From contig CALTAJ010000001.1 of the NCBI GenBank assembly GCA_943842245.1, positions 434,001-498,000 on the forward strand: a stretch of 64,000 nt of DNA, read 5' to 3'. The notes under the pieces were generated by a model. That model saw only the letters and a program-made list of their open reading frames with translations, made no database searches and was not told the DNA's origin. Positions 28,219 to 37,496 of this stretch are shown one piece after another. Origin of the DNA: an uncultured Flavobacteriaceae bacterium (GTDB taxonomy: Bacteria > Bacteroidota > Bacteroidia > Flavobacteriales > Flavobacteriaceae). The position numbers and the translations under genes were made by a program. Every line of letters starts with the position of its first letter. The stretch's first letter is position 1.

Positions 28219-28833
28219 ATGAAGTTAATTCAAATGTCAGTAAAAGGAATTTCATACAGTGATACCCAAACTGGTGCTTATGCATTAATTTTAAGCGAAG
28301 AAGATGGAGAGAGAAAACTACCAATTATAATTGGAGGTTTTGAAGCACAATCTATTGCAATAGCACTGGAGCAAGAGATAAAACCAGCCCGACCTTTAAC
28401 TCATGACCTTTTTAAAAGTTTTGCTGAACGTTTTAATATATTTGTAAAGCAAGTTATAATTCACAAACTTGTAGATGGTGTATTTTATGCTAGTTTGATC
28501 TGTGAGCGAGATAAAATTGAAGAAATCATTGATTCGAGAACCTCTGATGCTATCGCATTAGCCTTAAGATACAAAGCCCCCATTTATACTTATGATTACA
28601 TCCTTAAAAAGGCAGGATTTACAGCTGCTGTATCTGGAAGTTCTAAAAAAATATCTGAGGATAATTGGATTCAAAATTTCGTTACTGAAAAAAGTAATGC
28701 AAAAGAAGAAATTGGAGACTTAAAAAAACTTTCTATTCCCAAACTAAAGACACTATTGACAAAACTTGTAAATCAAGAAAGCTATGAAAAAGCTGCTCGT
28801 GTAAGAGATGAGTTATCTAAGCGAAAAAGCTGA
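28219..28833 (+). CDS. Bifunctional nuclease family protein (DUF151 plus UvrB/C motif)
   Basis: A 204-aa protein. Residues 1 to about 130 form the BFN/DUF151 domain (LPIIIGGFEAQSIAIALE, RPLTHDL, SRTSDAIALALRYKAPIY). A C-terminal UvrB/UvrC-type helical hairpin (about 165-200, LVNQESYEKAARVRDEL) is added, as is common in Bacteroidetes. Plant and Thermotoga relatives cleave DNA or RNA; the cellular role in bacteria is unclear. Confidence 0.9.
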   Translation: MKLIQMSVKGISYSDTQTGAYALILSEEDGERKLPIIIGGFEAQSIAIALEQEIKPARPLTHDLFKSFAERFNIFVKQVIIHKLVDGVFYASLICERDKIEEIIDSRTSDAIALALRYKAPIYTYDYILKKAGFTAAVSGSSKKISEDNWIQNFVTEKSNAKEEIGDLKKLSIPKLKTLLTKLVNQESYEKAARVRDELSKRKS

Positions 28834-28900
28834 ATCATTTATTGTTAATTTTTTTTTATAAACTTTATTATTTTAAGTTTTTAAATTTATTAAATGCTTC

Positions 28901-28908
28901 TATTTTTG
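28901..28908 (+). promoter_or_regulatory. Promoter -7 box of thyA
   Basis: TATTTTTG matches TAnnTTTG, 14 bp before the ATG at 28923. Confidence 0.45.
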
Positions 28909-28922
28909 ACTAAATAGATTAC

Positions 28923-29747
28923 ATGAAGCAATATTTAACTCTTTTAAAACATATTCAAGAAAAAGGAATTGAAAAATCAGATCGAACGGGTACTGGAACA
29001 AAAAGCGTATTTGGATATCAAATGCGTTTTGATTTATCTGATGGGTTTCCATTAGTTACTACTAAAAAAATTCATGTTAAATCAGTTATTCACGAGTTAC
29101 TTTGGTTTTTGAAAGGGACTACTAATATAGCTTACTTAAAAGAAAATGGTGTACGTATATGGAACGAATGGGCAGATAAAAATGGAGATTTAGGCCCTGT
29201 TTATGGTCATCAGTGGCGTAACTGGAATAGTGAGGGACTTGATCAAATCCAAGAAGTAATCAATACACTTAAAATAAATCCAAACTCAAGAAGAATGCTT
29301 ATTTCAGCATGGAATCCAAGTGTTCTTCCTGATACCAAAGTTTCTTTTTCAGAAAATGTAGCAAATAATAAGGCTGCACTTCCCCCTTGTCATGCATTTT
29401 TTCAGTTTTATGTATCTAATAATAAATTGTCTTGTCAACTTTATCAACGAAGCGCTGATGTTTTTTTAGGGGTTCCATTCAATATTGCTTCATATTCTTT
29501 ACTAACCATGATGATAGCTCAGGTTTGTGGTTACGAAGCTGGAGACTTCATTCACACCCTTGGAGATGCACACATATATTCAAATCACAACGAGCAAGTA
29601 AAAGAACAATTATCGAGAGAGTTGAAACCACTTCCAAAAATGAAAATTAATAAAAAAGTGAAGTCTATTTTTGATTTTACTTTTGAGGATTTTGAATTAA
29701 TAAACTACGATCCTCATCCTTTAATTAGGGGGAGTGTTGCAATCTAA
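28923..29747 (+). CDS. thyA: Thymidylate synthase
   Basis: A 274-aa folate-dependent enzyme converting dUMP to dTMP. Visible: [12 protein letters not shown] (phosphate-binding Arg), LRxNGxRIWxEWA-type region, the catalytic cysteine in [28 protein letters not shown] and DAHIYSNH. An insert of about 10-15 residues before PPCHAFF lengthens it relative to the 264-aa E. coli enzyme. Its dihydrofolate product is recycled by the folA product encoded 1.1 kb away. Confidence 0.97.
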   Translation: MKQYLTLLKHIQEKGIEKSDRTGTGTKSVFGYQMRFDLSDGFPLVTTKKIHVKSVIHELLWFLKGTTNIAYLKENGVRIWNEWADKNGDLGPVYGHQWRNWNSEGLDQIQEVINTLKINPNSRRMLISAWNPSVLPDTKVSFSENVANNKAALPPCHAFFQFYVSNNKLSCQLYQRSADVFLGVPFNIASYSLLTMMIAQVCGYEAGDFIHTLGDAHIYSNHNEQVKEQLSRELKPLPKMKINKKVKSIFDFTFEDFELINYDPHPLIRGSVAI

Positions 29748-29748
29748 A

Positions 29749-30780
29749 CTAGTCTTTTTTTAAAACTTCTAATAAACGATTGAGGTCTTTGTCTGTATTA
29801 TAATAATGAAAGGAAATTCGTATACCTTTTCCACGAGGAACGCACTTGATATTATTTTTTATCAGCTTTTTATGTACCCCTTTTTCACCTTTTAAAATAA
29901 AAATACTACTGTGTTGAGCCCTTTGCAGAACCCAAGGATCAATTAAACCTGTATCGTTTAAAAGTTGTTTGGCATTTTGAGTTAGACTGTCTTTTTTCTT
30001 CATTAACAATCTAAAGTCTTGTTTTTCAAAAGCTTTAATCGCAAAACGTAAGCTAGCAATTGCCAAAATATTAAAATGTCCATTGAAAACTAGATTAAAT
30101 AAAGCCAATGGTTTTTTTCGTATCATATCGATATAGGCTTCCGAAATCAACAGGACACCATTCCCAAAACCAGCTAAGAGCCACTTATATCCACTCGCCG
30201 CAACCACATCAAAGGGAGATGTATCAAAATTAAAATGATGTGCACCTAAAAACTGGGTTCCATCACCAACTATAATCAAGTTAGGGTACCGCTCTTTTAA
30301 GTCTTTTAAAAATTCTATATCAATAAATAAACCCGAAGCGTATTGCACAATACTCAAAGCAAGGATATCTATATCCCCTTTTGCTAACCTTTTTTCAATA
30401 GCCACTTCAATCTCTGGCTGCATTGGAATCTTGTGAATATTAAAATCACCTTCTTCAAAAGCTTTAACTAAAGACGGATATTCTTCTTGTATTAAAAGAA
30501 TATTTAATTTTTTTGGCAATAAAGAAATTGCATTTCTAATTCCTATTGAAAAATTCGGAATCACAAAAGTATTTGCTGGAGTAGATCCAAAAAATTTAGC
30601 CAAAACATTATGGGTTTCTTCTAATGACGCGTATGCTTTTATTTTATAGTCTCCAGCGTTTTGAACATATTCATATTCATGCTTTCTCCTAAAAACTGCT
30701 AAATCCTTAGACATAGGACCAACATAAGCCGTATTTAAATAGGTACTTTTTGTTAATAATGGAAAAATTTCTAATGACAT
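29749..30780 (-). CDS. Class V aminotransferase-fold PLP enzyme
   Basis: A PLP enzyme of about 343 aa with NifS/selenocysteine lyase-like fold. Seen: TYLNTAYVGPMS, the cofactor Asp region IIVGDGTQFLGAHHF and the Schiff-base lysine in AASGYKWLLAGFGNG. No cysteine desulfurase active-site loop is apparent. Kynureninase- or desulfurase-related activity is possible but unassigned. An upstream frame extension to 30852 would overlap folA, so I choose the ATG at 30780 (MSLEIFPLLT). It is convergent with thyA, their stops 1 bp apart. Confidence 0.85.
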   Translation of the reverse strand: MSLEIFPLLTKSTYLNTAYVGPMSKDLAVFRRKHEYEYVQNAGDYKIKAYASLEETHNVLAKFFGSTPANTFVIPNFSIGIRNAISLLPKKLNILLIQEEYPSLVKAFEEGDFNIHKIPMQPEIEVAIEKRLAKGDIDILALSIVQYASGLFIDIEFLKDLKERYPNLIIVGDGTQFLGAHHFNFDTSPFDVVAASGYKWLLAGFGNGVLLISEAYIDMIRKKPLALFNLVFNGHFNILAIASLRFAIKAFEKQDFRLLMKKKDSLTQNAKQLLNDTGLIDPWVLQRAQHSSIFILKGEKGVHKKLIKNNIKCVPRGKGIRISFHYYNTDKDLNRLLEVLKKD

Positions 30781-30830
30781 GTGTGAAAAAGAAAAGTGTA
30801 TTTTTGAGCCAAAATTAATCTTTTCAATAG

Positions 30831-31346
30831 ATGAATGATGTAAATTCCTCAAAAGAAATTATCCTAATCGCTGCAGCTGCCGAAAATAATGTGTTAGGTA
30901 AGGACAATAAATTAATTTGGCATATTTCAGAAGATTTAAAACGATTTAAACGACTTACAGAAGATCATTCAATTATAATGGGAAGGAAAACCTTTGAGTC
31001 TATGCCTAAGGCACTACCTAGAAGAAGAAATATTATCCTTACAAGAAATAAGGAATATAAAGCTGAAAATGCATTAATTGTCCATACCGCTAAAGAAGCT
31101 TTAGACCTTGCTGGAGATGACCCTACTCCTTTTATTATAGGTGGCGGTGAAATTTACTCGTTATTTCTTTCAAAAGCTGATACAATTGAACTAACTCGTG
31201 TGCATAAAAGTTTTGAAGGAGATGCATTTTTTCCTGAAATTAAAAGTGATGAATGGGAGCTTATTTCTAGCGAAAAAAATAAATCTAATGATGATAAAAC
31301 CCTTACTTACTCATATCTAACCTTTAAAAAAATAGATAACAAATGA
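30831..31346 (+). CDS. folA: Dihydrofolate reductase
   Basis: A 171-aa enzyme reducing dihydrofolate with NADPH. The substrate site IWHISEDLKRFKRLT, NADPH loop IIMGRKTFESMP and PFIIGGGEIY are complete. It shares a short divergent region with the class V enzyme and overlaps fabD by 4 bp (ATGA). Some five residues before KEIILIAAAA make the N-terminus slightly longer than usual. Confidence 0.96.
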   Translation: MNDVNSSKEIILIAAAAENNVLGKDNKLIWHISEDLKRFKRLTEDHSIIMGRKTFESMPKALPRRRNIILTRNKEYKAENALIVHTAKEALDLAGDDPTPFIIGGGEIYSLFLSKADTIELTRVHKSFEGDAFFPEIKSDEWELISSEKNKSNDDKTLTYSYLTFKKIDNK

Positions 31347-32221
31347 GGGCTTATGTTTTTCCCGGTCAAGGTTCGCAATTCCCAGGGATGGGAAAAAATT
31401 TTTTTGAAAGTTCAACCTTAGCCAAGGAACGTTTTATTCAAGCGAATGAAATTTTAGGTTTTGATATTACCAAAACTATGTTTGGTGACGATTCTGAAGC
31501 TCTAAAGGAAACTCGTGTGACACAACCTGCCATCTTTTTACATTCAACTATTTTAAGTGAAGTTATGGCTAATAGATTTCAACCAGAGATGGTTTCGGGA
31601 CATTCTTTAGGAGAGTTTTCAGCTCTTGTAGCCTCGGGAGTATTATCTTTTAATGACGGATTGAGCTTAGTTAAAGAAAGAGCTATGGCCATGCAATCTG
31701 CATGTGATAAATTTCCAGGGACAATGGCCGCTATTTTAGGATTAGAAGATAAAGTTGTTGAATCAGTATGTAAAGATACTACTGGAGTGGTAATTGCTGC
31801 TAATTATAACTGCCCTGGACAGATTGTAATTTCAGGAAGTAAAAAAGCAATTGATAATGCATGTATTTCGCTTAAAGAAGCAGGTGCAAAAAGAGCTTTG
31901 GTTCTTCCTGTTGGCGGAGCTTTTCACTCACCTCTAATGGAGCCTGCTAAAGAGCGTTTAGCATCAGTTATTGAAAATACAATATTTGAACAGCCAAAGT
32001 GTGCTGTCTATCAAAATGTTTGTGCTACTGGAGTTATAGATGCTAACGAGCTAAAAGCAAATCTTATCGCACAACTTACTGCTCCAGTTCTTTGGACACA
32101 GACAATTAAAAAAATGATATCCGATGGAGCAACTCATTTTACAGAAGTTGGTCCAGGTAAAGTATTACAAGGTTTAATTAAAAAGATTGATCGAAGTATC
32201 GAAACTGAATCTGGAAGTTAA
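31343..32221 (+). CDS. fabD: Malonyl-CoA:acyl carrier protein transacylase
   Basis: A 292-aa enzyme loading malonyl units onto ACP for fatty-acid synthesis. FPGQGSQFPGMG at the N-terminus, nucleophile serine in GHSLGEFSAL, and the catalytic histidine in GGAFHSPLM are present. It overlaps folA by 4 bp, so the two are cotranscribed, although the other fab genes are elsewhere. Confidence 0.96.
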   Translation: MRAYVFPGQGSQFPGMGKNFFESSTLAKERFIQANEILGFDITKTMFGDDSEALKETRVTQPAIFLHSTILSEVMANRFQPEMVSGHSLGEFSALVASGVLSFNDGLSLVKERAMAMQSACDKFPGTMAAILGLEDKVVESVCKDTTGVVIAANYNCPGQIVISGSKKAIDNACISLKEAGAKRALVLPVGGAFHSPLMEPAKERLASVIENTIFEQPKCAVYQNVCATGVIDANELKANLIAQLTAPVLWTQTIKKMISDGATHFTEVGPGKVLQGLIKKIDRSIETESGS

Positions 32222-32264
32222 ATTAATTGACTTTATATATCTTTTAATCACCCAGTCCAACAGC

Positions 32265-33395
32265 CTAATCAAAAAAACAAATAATTGTATCACATATATA
32301 TTCAATTTGATCAATTGACAGTTCAGAATGCATAGGCAGTGAAATTACTTCTTTAACTAATTGATTTGTTACTGAGAAAGCAGAAGAGTCAACATTAGCT
32401 TTCGCGTAGGCTTTTTGTTTATGCAAGGGCACAGGATAATAAACTCCACAAGGAATTTTATTATCATTAAGATAATTTTTCAAAGCATCCCTATCACTGT
32501 TTATAATTCTCAATGTATATTGATGAAAAACATGAGAATTACAATTCGATTTTCTTAACGGAGTTATAATTTTATGATGATCCTTTAAAAGTTTAGTGTA
32601 TCGTAGCGCAGCTTCTTTACGCCTTTCATTATAAAAATCTAAATACTTTAATTTAACTTTTAGTACTGCTGCCTGAAGAGAATCTAAACGAGAATTAACA
32701 CCAACCACATCATGATAATATCGCTCATACATTCCATGATTAACAATTCCTCTAATAAAATGTGCTAAATTATCATCATTTGTAAAAATCGCACCACCAT
32801 CACCATAGGCCCCTAAATTCTTTGAAGGGAAAAAAGATGTCGCGGAAACGTCTCCTAAAGTTCCTGTTTTAGAAACAGATCCATTCGAAAAAGTATAATC
32901 AGCTCCTATTGCTTGAGCATTATCTTCAACTACATATAAATTATGCTTCTTTGCTAAAGCTAAAATTTGTTCCATATCTGCAGATTGTCCAAATAAGTGA
33001 ACAGGAATAATAGCTTTAGTTTTTGGATTAATAGCTTTTTCAATAGCTAAAGGATCAATATTGAAAGTATTTGGATTAACATCCACTAAAACAGGTTTTA
33101 ACTTTAAAAGAGAAATAACTTCTACTGTTGCTGCAAAAGTAAAATCTGCTGTAATCACTTCATCTCCAGGCTGAAGTTTTAATCCCATTAATGCAATTTG
33201 CAACGCATCTGTACCATTCGCACAAGGTATTACATGTTTGACATCAAGATAATTTTCTAAATCCTTTTGAAATTCATGAACTACTGGTCCGTTTATAAAT
33301 AAGGAAGAGCTTAACACTTCATGCATCCCATGAGCAACTTCTTCTTTAATAAAATTGTATTGTGAATTTAAATCCACCATTTGGATGGGATTCAT
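32265..33395 (-). CDS. DegT/DnrJ/EryC1/StrS family sugar aminotransferase
   Basis: A 376-aa PLP enzyme that transfers an amino group to a nucleotide-linked keto-sugar. Visible: GTDALQIAL, VEDNAQAIGADY and the Schiff-base lysine in SFFPSKNLGAYGDGGAIF. It resembles WbpE/PglE-type enzymes used for surface polysaccharides. It lies 37 bp downstream of a glycosyltransferase and Stealth gene on the same strand. Exact sugar substrate unknown. Confidence 0.88.
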   Translation of the reverse strand: MNPIQMVDLNSQYNFIKEEVAHGMHEVLSSSLFINGPVVHEFQKDLENYLDVKHVIPCANGTDALQIALMGLKLQPGDEVITADFTFAATVEVISLLKLKPVLVDVNPNTFNIDPLAIEKAINPKTKAIIPVHLFGQSADMEQILALAKKHNLYVVEDNAQAIGADYTFSNGSVSKTGTLGDVSATSFFPSKNLGAYGDGGAIFTNDDNLAHFIRGIVNHGMYERYYHDVVGVNSRLDSLQAAVLKVKLKYLDFYNERRKEAALRYTKLLKDHHKIITPLRKSNCNSHVFHQYTLRIINSDRDALKNYLNDNKIPCGVYYPVPLHKQKAYAKANVDSSAFSVTNQLVKEVISLPMHSELSIDQIEYICDTIICFFD

Positions 33396-33432
33396 AGCTT
33401 GATTTTTTTGTAAAGATAAAGAGGAAATTATC

Positions 33433-34275
33433 TTAAACTATGGTTTGAAAACGTTTTGGTATTTTAATTATACTTGGCCCTTTTAAAGGAGCTGGTTTAT
33501 TCCAAGAATACCACTTTCTTGATTTATTTAAATAATGCCTTGCTTTTTCAAAGAACAGATCTCCTTCTTGAGGAGTTTGTGTTTCTAACTCTTTAAATAG
33601 TCGAAAACGACGAGCCATATGTCCCCTCCAGCCTAAACTCAAAAGCTCACTCTTATTTGACTTTTTATCAGTAATTTCTTTATTAACTAAACCAAAATGA
33701 AATAAAAATAAATTTGGATCTATGACATAATCTTTCCCTTTAATACGGTGAAATCCTGACCCCCATTCAAGAGGCTTAAAGCTGACTATTGGTTTGGTAT
33801 ATCGATCTGATACTTTAGCAAATTGTCTTTGAGATAAAAAAGTTTTTTTTAAATCTATACCATTTTCAAATTTTGGATGCTGTCCCACATCAAGACCTAA
33901 AGCTGAAATGGAATCTGTTTTAAAATCCTTTTTTAAATAGGCCTTAAGACTAATCTTCATTTTAGGATCCACCACTAAAAATTCATCTATATCCATGGCT
34001 AATACTGCTTTATATTTAGGATATAAAGTGCTCGCAAATTCAGAGATTTTTTTTGCTCGCTTACGATCCCCTTTAGCTCTTTTAAGATTTTGATGAGGAA
34101 TCTGAAAACAATTTATTTTTGATGCTTCTTTAGGTAGGGGCTGATCCATCCCGTCAATAATAAGGTAGAGGTTTTCATAACCAAATTGAGTCCCATAGTA
34201 AGATATCCATTTATCAGCAAAAAAGACGTCATTTCTAACCATAGATATTGCTGCAACGGGTTTTTCTATCTTCAT
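33433..34275 (-). CDS. Glycosyltransferase (GT2/GT92-like)
   Basis: A 280-aa protein with the pattern of Glyco_tranf_2_4/GT92 enzymes: MVRNDVFFADKWISYYG at the N-terminus and the DxD-type metal/sugar-nucleotide motif in AVLAMDIDEFLVVD (near residue 97). FHFGLVN and the basic C-terminus follow. Its ATG overlaps the upstream Stealth stop by one base, so the two proteins are probably made together and act on the same glycan. Acceptor and donor are unknown. Confidence 0.78.
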   Translation of the reverse strand: MKIEKPVAAISMVRNDVFFADKWISYYGTQFGYENLYLIIDGMDQPLPKEASKINCFQIPHQNLKRAKGDRKRAKKISEFASTLYPKYKAVLAMDIDEFLVVDPKMKISLKAYLKKDFKTDSISALGLDVGQHPKFENGIDLKKTFLSQRQFAKVSDRYTKPIVSFKPLEWGSGFHRIKGKDYVIDPNLFLFHFGLVNKEITDKKSNKSELLSLGWRGHMARRFRLFKELETQTPQEGDLFFEKARHYLNKSRKWYSWNKPAPLKGPSIIKIPKRFQTIV

Positions 34276-35273
34276 TAGATTTGAACTTCTAAAATACGGT
34301 TTAGGTTATTAAAGACTTTATTTTGGTCTGATTTACTTGCCAAATCAAGACTTTGAATACAAAGAAATAATACTCTCTTATCTGATTCAAATTGATTAAA
34401 CTTTTTTTCAATATAGTTTTTTTTGTGACTTTTAGGTTGTGCATATACAGCTTGTGAGGATGCAAGATTTCTATTTCCAGAAACATATTCTAAATGATTA
34501 GCTAAAGCGACTGTATTAAATTGACTAAATTTTCTAAATCGATGTTTGATATTTTCCTCTAAAATTGCTGGATTTGTCATGAAATAATCCCTAATTCTTT
34601 TTTTATCCAATGCTAGTGGTGTATGCCCCGATCGAAAATAACGAAATTTAAAGCCTTGCAATAATGCTGCATTCCATTGATTGACTTGAAAAGATGCTGC
34701 CCTTTCGTTTTTTTTTCTTAAAAAAGTTTTATAAAAAAAAGATTTAAGTCCCTCCCACAATAGTCTTTCATAAGGGGGAAATACCCATTTACCTCTTAAT
34801 ACGGGGCGATTATTTTGAAACCAAACAGATGGATTTAAAGGACGTACTAAAAAAATATCATCGTTGAAATAAACAAATTGATTTGACAAGCCCTTTATTG
34901 CCCATAACATATTTGAAATACAAATACTGTTAAAAGTTGGAAGGTGATTTTCATAGCCCTTAAAAATTTCGGTATGATCTACGATACGAATATCAGAAAC
35001 TCTGGTAGGATAATACTTCTGAACAACATCATAAACATTTGGATTTTGATTATCAGTGACTATGAAAATATTTCTTACAAAAGGGGCGAATTTGAAAATA
35101 GAAAGCACACAATAACTAATTTCGTTTAGGGAATTAAATCGAGTAGAATCTGCCCCAGAAACTGTTTTTTTTTGTTTAGGATTTAAATACCCTATACGCT
35201 TTTTATTCAAATCAGGATCAGAACCATCTACCCAGGCAATAACTACATCAATTGGTTCAGTACTTGCTATCAT
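34275..35273 (-). CDS. Stealth family capsular polysaccharide phosphotransferase
   Basis: A 332-aa protein with the conserved Stealth regions: CR1 IDVVIAWVDGSDPDLNKKR near residues 8-26, CR2 around RFNSLNEISYCVLSIFK to FVYFNDDIFLVRPL, and CR3-like RSGHTPLALDKKRI. Family members transfer hexose-1-phosphate to build phosphodiester-linked capsular glycans. With the downstream glycosyltransferase and DegT aminotransferase it suggests a small phosphoglycan module. Confidence 0.88.
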   Translation of the reverse strand: MIASTEPIDVVIAWVDGSDPDLNKKRIGYLNPKQKKTVSGADSTRFNSLNEISYCVLSIFKFAPFVRNIFIVTDNQNPNVYDVVQKYYPTRVSDIRIVDHTEIFKGYENHLPTFNSICISNMLWAIKGLSNQFVYFNDDIFLVRPLNPSVWFQNNRPVLRGKWVFPPYERLLWEGLKSFFYKTFLRKKNERAASFQVNQWNAALLQGFKFRYFRSGHTPLALDKKRIRDYFMTNPAILEENIKHRFRKFSQFNTVALANHLEYVSGNRNLASSQAVYAQPKSHKKNYIEKKFNQFESDKRVLFLCIQSLDLASKSDQNKVFNNLNRILEVQI

Positions 35274-35384
35274 ATCTAATATCCAAATATAGGCATTTGG
35301 AGCTGTCTGATAATCACAAATAAGATGCGAATGGTTTAATCTTTAGACAAAAAGGATTTGTATATTTAATTTTAAATTTTATTG

Positions 35385-36434
35385 ATGCGCCGATTGTTTT
35401 ATATTTTGCTTTTACTTTATATCCAGATCTTGTTTAGTCAAGAAAATTCCCCGAATATTATTTTAATGATTGGGGATGGAATGGGACTTTCTCAAATCAC
35501 TACTGGGATGTATGCCAATGGTAATAAAACCTCATTAGAGAGGTTCGATTACATAGGTCTATCAAAGACACATTCGTTAGATTATTTAGTTACTGATTCT
35601 GCAGCCTCTGGTACTGCTATGGCATCAGGTGTAAAGACTCTAAACAGAACTGTTGGGATTGATGAAAACAACAACAAACAAAAAAGTATTTTGGAGATTT
35701 GTAAAGAAAAAAATTATAATGTTGGACTTGTTGTTACATCTGAAATTGTCCATGCAACTCCCGCTTGTTTTTATGCTAATGTTCCATCAAGATATGATTA
35801 TGAAGATATTGCTCTCCAATTAAGTGAACATAATGTTGATTTATTTGTTGGAGGGGGGGAGAAATTCTTTAATAAAAGAAAAGATAAAAGAAATTTATTA
35901 GACGAAATGACTAGTTATACGTTTGTTGATGATTTTGAGGAATTTAAAGGCTCTTCTTCTAAAAAAATTGGCTTTTTAACCTATCCTGGAGAACCTCCTC
36001 CTAAAAATTTAGGCAGAAAACCTAGTCTTGATATGTTAACTGAGGTTAGTCTAAGAAAACTATCTAAAGACAAATCTTTTTTTATTATGATTGAAGGATC
36101 TCAAATTGATTGGGGAGGACACGATAACTCATTGAGCTATATTCTTTCCGAATTTAAAGAGTTTGATTTAGCTATTGCTAAAGCTCTTGAGTTTGCAAAG
36201 GCTGATGGAAATACCTTGGTTATTGTTACTGCTGATCATGAAACTGGGGGTATGGCATTAAGTGGTGGAAATGTAAAAAGGTCTCGGGTTAAAGCAGATT
36301 TCACTTCAGAAAGTCACTCAGGATCTATGGTTCCAGTTTTTAGCTATGGTCCCTATTCTGAATTATTTAAAGGAATTTATGAAAACACCGCTATTTTTGA
36401 TAAAATGCTTTCAGCTGTAATGAGTAAAGATTGA
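35385..36434 (+). CDS. Secreted alkaline phosphatase (PhoA family)
   Basis: A protein of about 349 aa beginning with a signal peptide (LFYILLLLYIQILFSQ). Metal and active-site motifs are complete: LMIGDGMGLSQ, nucleophile serine in VTDSAASGTAMASG, EGSQIDWGGHDN, TADHETGGMAL and the late histidine in SESHSGSMVP. It would release phosphate from organic esters in the periplasm or outside. The frame opens at TTG 35382 but ATG at 35385 is preferred. It is shorter than E. coli PhoA and lacks its insertions. Confidence 0.93.
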   Translation: MRRLFYILLLLYIQILFSQENSPNIILMIGDGMGLSQITTGMYANGNKTSLERFDYIGLSKTHSLDYLVTDSAASGTAMASGVKTLNRTVGIDENNNKQKSILEICKEKNYNVGLVVTSEIVHATPACFYANVPSRYDYEDIALQLSEHNVDLFVGGGEKFFNKRKDKRNLLDEMTSYTFVDDFEEFKGSSSKKIGFLTYPGEPPPKNLGRKPSLDMLTEVSLRKLSKDKSFFIMIEGSQIDWGGHDNSLSYILSEFKEFDLAIAKALEFAKADGNTLVIVTADHETGGMALSGGNVKRSRVKADFTSESHSGSMVPVFSYGPYSELFKGIYENTAIFDKMLSAVMSKD

Positions 36435-36435
36435 T

Positions 36436-37455
36436 CTACTTTGTTCTTGCCTTGCTAACAATAATTTTATCGAACATAGAATCACTTTCTATGACCTCAT
36501 AGAAATCATTCATAAAATCAAACATATTTTGAAATTCTTTTGGCTCAGAAAATTGGCTTTCAAAGCTAGCAACCATTTCCATTAGCTCTGGTTTTTTATC
36601 AATAAACTGCTTGCGAACTTGATCAAAGTATTGCTGTTCTCGTTTAAAACCTCTATATACCCTATCCTGCACAGACTTAATACCTAAAGTTGTATTTACT
36701 GTAGCATAGCTAGGATTAACCCAACCTGACATATCAAAATCATAAGGTAATGGTATAATCTTTTTGTCTGAATACAATAGTTTACCGTTATGCTGGTATG
36801 CAGTTGAGAAATCTGTATTACCTAATAAAAACTGAAAAAGTGCAACGTGAACAGAAGTTGTATGATCCATTCCCATGGGATGAACGAATCTTTCGAAAAC
36901 TCTTCCTTCATGACGCTTAGCAATTCGCTTGTCATCCTCTATTAAAAAACCTTTGAGTTGAAAGTTTTTAGTTTTCTTTCCTCGTTGTTCAGTAAAATCA
37001 ATATTAACCCTTTTAGTTTTGAAATGATAAGGAGATATGTTTTCATAAATTTTGTAAGCGATAAATTCCTGAAGAATATTATCATTATTTTCTGCCTCTA
37101 ACTTACATGGAAGTACAAGTTTCATAGTTTTGTTACCATCGAAAATAGTCCCTTTGTATTGATCTTTTTTGATTTTCATTTTAATGGGAGGAAAATAACA
37201 TTCGGCACGTCTAAAATTACCTCTAGCACGAAGTCTCACATCTATTGAAGCCCATTTACCTTCATGAAGAAACTCCATAGATGTTTTAATAAAAGTAGTA
37301 TCATTTGTGTTTTTATTTACTTCTTTATTAGAATAGCTCAATTTAATTTCCATTGGAGTTTGATCAGCATAAAGAGCATCTGATTTTAGTACATTTTGTG
37401 CACTGGTAATAATGGATATCAAGAAAATGATCGGGAGTAAAGCTTGTTTCTTCAT
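36436..37455 (-). CDS. Secreted protein, distantly CotH-like
   Basis: A protein of about 339 aa with a signal peptide (QALLPIIFLISIITSAQ) when started at ATG 37455. A longer frame to 37479 adds eight residues before it. The central part recalls CotH-type kinases: RLRARGNFRRAEC, then LLGNTDFSTAYQHNG and IPLPYDFDMSGWVN, where Asp residues could bind metal-ATP. The similarity is weak and kinase activity is speculative. It converges with the phosphatase gene, with 1 bp between stops. Confidence 0.7.
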   Translation of the reverse strand: MKKQALLPIIFLISIITSAQNVLKSDALYADQTPMEIKLSYSNKEVNKNTNDTTFIKTSMEFLHEGKWASIDVRLRARGNFRRAECYFPPIKMKIKKDQYKGTIFDGNKTMKLVLPCKLEAENNDNILQEFIAYKIYENISPYHFKTKRVNIDFTEQRGKKTKNFQLKGFLIEDDKRIAKRHEGRVFERFVHPMGMDHTTSVHVALFQFLLGNTDFSTAYQHNGKLLYSDKKIIPLPYDFDMSGWVNPSYATVNTTLGIKSVQDRVYRGFKREQQYFDQVRKQFIDKKPELMEMVASFESQFSEPKEFQNMFDFMNDFYEVIESDSMFDKIIVSKARTK

Positions 37456-37476
37456 ATTATAGTTAATAGATTTACT

Positions 37477-37484
37477 CAAATATA
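37477..37484 (-). promoter_or_regulatory. Promoter -7 box of the CotH-like gene
   Basis: Minus strand TATATTTG, a TAnnTTTG match 22 bp before ATG 37455; it supports the shorter start. Confidence 0.4.
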
Positions 37485-37496
37485 CAATTAATTTTT

